Source: Saprospiraceae bacterium (GTDB lineage Bacteria; Bacteroidota; Bacteroidia; Chitinophagales; Saprospiraceae). Taken from it: a stretch of 64,000 nucleotides of DNA. The notes under the pieces were generated by a model. That model made no database searches. It was not told the origin of the DNA and saw only the letters and a list, made by a program, of their open reading frames with translations. How positions within the stretch are numbered: the first letter of the stretch is position 1; every line of letters begins with the position of its first letter. The DNA lies in NCBI GenBank assembly GCA_016717105.1, contig JADKGF010000009.1:62001-126000 (forward strand), written 5' to 3'. The translations under genes and the position numbers were made by a program. Below, in pieces: positions 59,064-64,000 of the stretch.

Positions 59064-62000
59064 TTAATATAAAACCATTTTTTTTGGAATAACTATACCC
59101 GATTTTGTATAAAACTTGATAATATACACGCCTTTTGCTAAGCTTTGACTCGACAAATCCATATTACTTGGGTAATCGGCTTCAAAAACTGAAATACCAG
59201 ATAGATTCACCAATTCAAATTTTGAAATCAAATTCATGTCATATACAATATTAACGGATTCATGGGCAGGATTAGGTAGGATTTGAATATTTAGATTTAC
59301 ATCAATTTGTTGGTCGATAGAAGAAAGGATCTCAACGGTTCTTCCTTTTTCATTACTTCCACAATCATTGGTACTTATCAACTTTACCATGTACGACCCG
59401 AAATTATCATAGGTATGAATAGGAGAAATTTCGGTACTCGTATTATTGTCTCCAAAATCCCATAGATACTGTGTCGCATCCATACTTTCATTTTTGAAGG
59501 TAAATGTCTTATTATCTTGAGTAAATGTAAATTCTGCTACTGGCGATGGGTTTATCGTAATAAAGGCACTATCTTGAGTATTACATCCGCTAAGTCCATT
59601 GCTGAATTCTACGGTAATCCATGAAGTGCCAGATTTAGTCCATTGAATTTCAATGCTTGACGTACCTTGTCCTTGTGTGATCGTACCATTTTCTACTTGC
59701 CAAAAGATATCTGTAGAAATATTGTTTTGTACTTTAGTCGTAAAGAACTTGTTTACACAGACTGATGTTTCTTGGGCGCTTATTGTAGGATGAATGATGT
59801 CATAAGCCTTCCAAATTCCGCCGCCCATCGTGGTGACCCACATTTCACAAGGTGCGAATGGATTGAAAAATATTCTTTTTGGTCTGATATACGGATAATT
59901 TTCTACCCTTTGGAAGTCGTAAATGCCTGTTTCGTTTTCTGTAGAAACATACAATCCGTCGTATTCTGTGCTGACATAAATTCTATTGCTGATATTGGGA
60001 TGAATGGCACAACTTTCGGTTCTTTCATTTTTAAAAACCCTTTGCCATGTAATACCTCTATCCGTAGTTTTATAAAGTCCTCCATTTCCTTGATTATTGA
60101 CTCCTGGAAATGTTGTAAATCTTCCCCAAACAGCAGCATACCAAGTATTCTGGGTTTTATCATGTGGGTCGATGATGAGGTCTTTCGTGAAAAATTTCAT
60201 ATTCTGATGATATCTATCTTCCCAAGATTGCCCCAAATCATGACTTAAAAATACACCACTGACTTCTAACAATTTATCAGATGATTGACCGTCATTGCTG
60301 TCGGGTCTTGTGGCATAGCTCACTACGACAGAGCCATCCAGCAGCATCCTGATATTATTTGGTCTTCCTTGGGTTCTAGGTGGATTATTCGTTTTTTGCC
60401 ATGTTTTGCCTGCATCTTTAGACAAAAATATTCCTCCATCCGTATGATGTGCTACACTTATCATCAAAATATCAGGATCGATAGGTGATATTTCAATCCA
60501 TACCACCGGATATGATAGATGTAGTAGGGTATCCCAATTTTTTCCTTCATCCATAGATGTTAAAACTAAGCCATAAGTGGAAATGCAGTTGTCACATATC
60601 CTACCATCTTGATATATATCATTAAGGCCAGAAAGTGCTGCATAAAGGACTTTTTTATCTCTGTTTTCTACGATTCGATACCAATTATTATTTGATACCG
60701 GACCATAATCGTGAAATGTATTCCTACCAAATGTCCATGTTTCTCCACCATTTTCGGTGTATTGATTGCCAATATCATAACAAGATGCCATCACTTTACT
60801 ATCATCAATAAAATGAAGGCTGGCACTTGATGTGACATTGAGCCCCGAGCTTTGATAAAATTTGTATTTGTCACCAGCACTTCTCATTGGATTTTGTGTA
60901 GAAGTGTCCACATACATTTGTCGCCACGTGTTGCCTCCATCCGTAGTATAATGGCAGTAGCCATCAGAAAGCAAAACTCTATCCGGATTGTTTTGATCTA
61001 CATCCATGCCCCAAGCTACACCCATGGAGTAATACCAAACTGCAGATTCATACCCACCAGCCCAACCGGAAGTCATATTGTCTGTAATGTTAAAAGTATT
61101 GGTCCAAGAGTTGCCGCCATCGACAGATTTATACACAAAAGGAGCATTGGTATCATCTTCGGCAGTAGCCCAAATGATATTTGCATTGTTTTTAGCATTA
61201 TCTACCCAAAGGATTTTATAATTTAATGGGATATTGCTTCTTATTTTTTGCCAAAAAGTTTGGGTTTCGTATTTCAAACGATAAATACTTTTTACTTCAT
61301 CTTTCACGCTGCGAGGATCATTCCATGGTGCCAGATAATCTTGATGCGCCGTGACACAAAATAAGGTGATTTCTGCTCCATCCTTGGCATGAGTTAGATG
61401 GAAGATGCCTTCACCAGAAGGGATTCCAGACAGTGATGCTACATTAAAATTGAGGCCATTATCACGACTTACCAAAAGGCCTTCATTAGTACCGATGATG
61501 ATCGATTCATTATCCCAAACTACGCCTGCTATTCTAATGATCCCTGTACTTGGGATGTAAATCGTTTTATAGGAAATGCCACCATCGTTTGAAAAAAATA
61601 TTTTATCATATTCATTGATGATTATATTTTGGGTGCTTTTGGGATCAGCACTGATGAAATGTATGCCTGTAGATGATGGATCATTTATAGCAAACCAATG
61701 TGCTCCACCATCGACGCTTTTTACGGGTATACCTTTTGCAGATATAGGAGCATCTTCGCTATTGTCTATAAGCCTATGTACAGCGTAGAGCACATTTGGA
61801 TCAGCAGTAAATTGTACTTTTGATTTTGTAGTACTTACTAACTGTTGATTATCAATCAATTGCCATTTATTGTCGCCGTTAGTTGTCTTATAAACGCCAG
61901 CCATATCACAATTGACAAACATGGTCGTTGTGTCATGTGGACTTAAAGATGGGGCATACATATATCCACCACCACCAGTACCCATTGCCTGAAAAGCTGA

Positions 62001-62090
62001 GATCTGACCAATACTGATACTATTAAAAAGCAATGAACAAATACATAAAAGGATTATTTTCTTCAGGCTTATTTTGTTGGTTTTATCCAT
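59064..62090 (-). CDS. Secreted BNR/sortilin-like propeller protein with PKD domain and T9SS type A sorting domain
   Basis: 1008 residues from the ATG at 62090 (MDKTNKISLKKIILLCICSL), which gives a proper signal peptide; an ATG 13 codons upstream is less likely. At least ten Asp-box repeats (SxDxGxxW) are spread over residues 60-720: SVDGGAHW, SNDGGISY, SRDNGLNF, SVDGGNSW, TTDGGNTW, TENGGETW, SMDEGKNW, SKDAGKTW, SHDLGQSW, TTDRGITW. These fit one or two beta-propellers as in sialidase, sortilin or GH74 proteins. An Ig-like and a PKD domain follow (YLWDFGDNN near 880), then the type A sorting domain (IQILPNPAHESVNIVYDMN). A GH74-like glycan hydrolase is possible, but catalytic residues cannot be assigned. 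Confidence 0.85.
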   Translation of the reverse strand: MDKTNKISLKKIILLCICSLLFNSISIGQISAFQAMGTGGGGYMYAPSLSPHDTTTMFVNCDMAGVYKTTNGDNKWQLIDNQQLVSTTKSKVQFTADPNVLYAVHRLIDNSEDAPISAKGIPVKSVDGGAHWFAINDPSSTGIHFISADPKSTQNIIINEYDKIFFSNDGGISYKTIYIPSTGIIRIAGVVWDNESIIIGTNEGLLVSRDNGLNFNVASLSGIPSGEGIFHLTHAKDGAEITLFCVTAHQDYLAPWNDPRSVKDEVKSIYRLKYETQTFWQKIRSNIPLNYKILWVDNAKNNANIIWATAEDDTNAPFVYKSVDGGNSWTNTFNITDNMTSGWAGGYESAVWYYSMGVAWGMDVDQNNPDRVLLSDGYCHYTTDGGNTWRQMYVDTSTQNPMRSAGDKYKFYQSSGLNVTSSASLHFIDDSKVMASCYDIGNQYTENGGETWTFGRNTFHDYGPVSNNNWYRIVENRDKKVLYAALSGLNDIYQDGRICDNCISTYGLVLTSMDEGKNWDTLLHLSYPVVWIEISPIDPDILMISVAHHTDGGIFLSKDAGKTWQKTNNPPRTQGRPNNIRMLLDGSVVVSYATRPDSNDGQSSDKLLEVSGVFLSHDLGQSWEDRYHQNMKFFTKDLIIDPHDKTQNTWYAAVWGRFTTFPGVNNQGNGGLYKTTDRGITWQRVFKNERTESCAIHPNISNRIYVSTEYDGLYVSTENETGIYDFQRVENYPYIRPKRIFFNPFAPCEMWVTTMGGGIWKAYDIIHPTISAQETSVCVNKFFTTKVQNNISTDIFWQVENGTITQGQGTSSIEIQWTKSGTSWITVEFSNGLSGCNTQDSAFITINPSPVAEFTFTQDNKTFTFKNESMDATQYLWDFGDNNTSTEISPIHTYDNFGSYMVKLISTNDCGSNEKGRTVEILSSIDQQIDVNLNIQILPNPAHESVNIVYDMNLISKFELVNLSGISVFEADYPSNMDLSSQSLAKGVYIIKFYTKSGIVIPKKMVLY

Positions 62091-62329
62091 GTGAATTCCG
62101 GTTTTGTTTATTTTTTGATAATAGCACACTTAACAAATCTTTTTCTACTTACTTGGGTTTGCAAAATCAAATATGGAAAATGTGGTGCGAATATAATGAA
62201 TGTATTGAAAATTATATTATTGACTTTCTAGAGTTTGAAATTTTAATTTTTTGTAAAAAAATAAAGGTAATTTTCTAACCTTTGATGCTTTATAGACGAC
62301 ATACGAATAGAACGATAAAACAATATCTT

Positions 62330-62851
62330 ATGAAAACCCACTTTTTAGCTTTGTTACTGATGGCAAGTATGATTGGACTGTCATCTTGTGGGAAGGAAGT
62401 ACCACCAGTTTTTGAAGTTTATGTCACTTTCCTAAATGCAGAAGGGTATGACCAGATTGCAATTGATCCAAACTATATTCGCTATGGCGCTTTAAATCAT
62501 GAGACAAAAAGACCATCTGGTGGAGGGACGCTTTTTTTTGATAGAGATATAATTAATATTCTGAAGGAAAAATTTCTTCAAAAAACATTTTTAACCAGTG
62601 TTAGTAAATCTATAGGAAGTGTTGAATATTTGGCACTTGATATTACAATGATTCTTGAAAAACAAGGAATCTCCTTTACAACTCTTGTTAATAACAACAA
62701 TGGTACTTTTCCAGTGGATTTTGCACCAGAAAATGGTGAAGCTTATGAACTTAATTTTGTAATTGATATTAAAAATTCATTGATAAAAAATGGAGATCTT
62801 TATGATTTTGTATTGGGTGGTGATTCTAAGGTGATCATCACAAAGTATTGA
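62330..62851 (+). CDS. Lipoprotein of unknown function, first gene of a second sigma module
   Basis: 173 residues from the ATG at 62330 (MKTHFLALLLMASMIGLSSC); the earlier ATG at 62285 would spoil the signal. The lipobox is GLSSC with Cys20. The mature part has beta-strand character and no known domain. It ends 10 bases before the ECF sigma gene, the same layout as lipoprotein, sigma and membrane protein at 7402-3764. Confidence 0.65.
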   Translation: MKTHFLALLLMASMIGLSSCGKEVPPVFEVYVTFLNAEGYDQIAIDPNYIRYGALNHETKRPSGGGTLFFDRDIINILKEKFLQKTFLTSVSKSIGSVEYLALDITMILEKQGISFTTLVNNNNGTFPVDFAPENGEAYELNFVIDIKNSLIKNGDLYDFVLGGDSKVIITKY

Positions 62852-62861
62852 CAATTCACTC

Positions 62862-63412
62862 ATGGAATTAAACGCAATCATATCGTCGTGCAAAAACAAA
62901 AGCCTCAAAGACCAAAAGTTATTGTATGAATATACCTATCAGGAATTATTTCATGTGAGTCTGAGATATACCAATTGTGGTCATGATGCTGAAGAAGTTT
63001 TCAATTTGGACATGTTGAAAATATTTAGGCATATTATAGAAGATCAGTCTGAAATCAAAATTATTTGGGTTTTGCACCAATATTATACGCCTTACAGCAA
63101 TAGATCAATATAGATCAAAACTTTCACCAGTGCTTTATAATACGGATGTACTCTATGAAAATAATCAGGATTTGTATTTCGATAATGCTTTTAGCAATCT
63201 GGATGTGGAAGATATTTTCAAGTTTATCCAAAACTTACCTGATAAGGAGCGAATTGTATTTTCGATGTTCGAAATAGATGGATTTAGTCATAGGGAAATT
63301 GGTGATGAACTCAATATCAATGAAAATTACTCAAAATGGCTATTGTATAATGCAAAAAAAATATTAAAAGAAAAAATTGAGTCTCGACGGAATAAAATCA
63401 TTTTCAAAATGA
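62862..63412 (+). CDS. ECF sigma factor (frameshifted)
   Basis: The first frame (62862-63113) has region 2 (RYTNCGHDAEEVFNLDMLKI). The second frame, from about 63070, continues with IRLTAIDQYRSKLSPVL and region 4 (LPDKERIVFSMFEIDGFSHR, then EIGDELNINENYSKWLLYNA). A one-base change near 63060 joins them, for about 183 residues. In the given sequence region 4 reads straight into the next gene; a normal end would be the TGA at 63410-63412 overlapping the next ATG, which needs one more indel near 63393. Paralogue of the sigma at 5133. Confidence 0.72.
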
Positions 63413-64000
63413 AGACATTTAAAGATAAAATAATCAATTATAAAAAGCAGCCCGATCCTTCATCATGGGAACGTATTTTGCCAATTGTAGAAGCGCAAAA
63501 CAATCAAGGCGAATCTTCTAAAATCAAAGGTCTTTATAGAAGATTGCCTAAGACCTTGTTGCTATTACTTTTATCCTTGTGTGCGCTAGGATTTTATACT
63601 TTTGAAAGGACAAAATCAAAAGAAGGTATGATATCTGAGGTTAAAAAATCGAATCAACAAACAGTAATAGATGAGAGATTGGTAGCAAATGAACATTCGG
63701 ACATAAACTCAAGGAAATAGTGGAGATCAATGAAAAAGTAAAATCAGTTGCTGAAGTAAGTTTGGCCAATAAAGAAAAATCAAATAGTGGTCAAGCTAAA
63801 TCTAATACTTCAAACCTATTCTTGGCATCAAATACAAAAATTAAATCATCAGAAAATATACATAAAAATAGTCAAAGATCTGATTCACAATATAATACAA
63901 AAGTTATTGACCAAAATGAAAGTCTTACAAACGTTGAAATAGAAACTGCTAAATCACCAATTTTATCAAAATCAGATAAAAAAAATAATGAAGTTTTAAA
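63409..64000 (+). CDS. Single-pass membrane protein, putative ECF anti-sigma/outer-membrane barrel protein (partial)
   Basis: The start MKTFKDKIINYKKQPDPSSW at 63409 resembles the cytoplasmic N-terminus of the protein at 3764-5125 in layout: a short charged part with a Trp, a basic stop (GLYRRLPK), then one helix (TLLLLLLSLCALGFYTF). A frame change near 63710 (NSRK-stop versus SKEIVEINEKVKSVAEVSLA) leads into a long Ser/Asn/Lys-rich stretch that reaches the window end. By analogy a barrel should follow outside the window; this is inferred. Confidence 0.6.

Overview
The window looks like part of a chromosome of a Bacteroidota bacterium, most likely a Saprospiraceae-type member. The evidence is AT-rich DNA, TAnnTTTG-type promoter elements, little sign of Shine-Dalgarno sites, secreted proteins with type A and type B type IX secretion (T9SS) sorting domains, HYR-rich giant proteins, a FecI/FecR/TonB-receptor/DUF4249 set, a CzcA-TolC fusion and an IS4-type insertion sequence. 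No genus can be named from the sequence alone.

Layout. 1-7402: the 5' part of tadA, then a minus-strand operon of a lipoprotein, an ECF sigma factor, a protein with one inner-membrane segment plus a C-terminal outer-membrane barrel, and a large T9SS cargo protein. 7403-14548: an accessory, defence-like region holding a scrap that may be the end of hsdM, a BRO-N/Fic protein, a heavily broken SF2 helicase-nuclease gene, a broken secreted protein, a small membrane protein with a duplicated 3' end, an M50-like protease and two kinds of repeats. 14549-21652: a two-component system whose propeller-type sensor kinase is cut at about 17335, where it meets the cut 5' end of a LamG protein gene on the other strand. 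21717-33014: a gene of about 6.5 kb for an HYR-domain surface protein, a PAS-LuxR regulator, a membrane P-loop-like protein, an IS4-type element, and two damaged copies of a GNAT gene. 33139-42697: a metal efflux cluster (DUF6660-like protein, CzcA-TolC fusion, CzcB, P1B-ATPase) followed by a class II Fic protein. 42838-51133: feoAB, purF, a glyoxalase-fold protein, an ATP-grasp ligase, yebC, tRNA-Ser and a Crp/Fnr regulator. 51311-56756: DUF4249 lipoprotein, TonB receptor, FecR and FecI-type sigma. 56907-64000: tRNA-His, an HMA-domain protein, a membrane glycosyltransferase, a BNR/PKD T9SS protein, and a second lipoprotein / ECF sigma / membrane-protein module that runs off the end.

How the parts work together. 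Three ECF sigma systems are visible. One is the classical FecI-FecR-TonB receptor relay. The other two share a different layout in which the product after the sigma factor is a single-pass membrane protein; the complete copy also carries an outer-membrane barrel, so one chain could link the outer membrane to the cytoplasmic sigma factor. A palindrome of the form TTTAGnCTAAA lies at the feoAB start region and upstream of the FecI-type sigma gene, which suggests one DtxR-like metal regulator for both.

Sequence quality. Many genes, including purF, are split by single-base indels, mostly in A or T runs. In most cases the two halves join into a normal protein when one base is added or removed. I therefore report these as single genes and warn that many of the apparent breaks may be assembly errors. 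The helicase-nuclease gene has a much higher lesion density and may be truly decayed.
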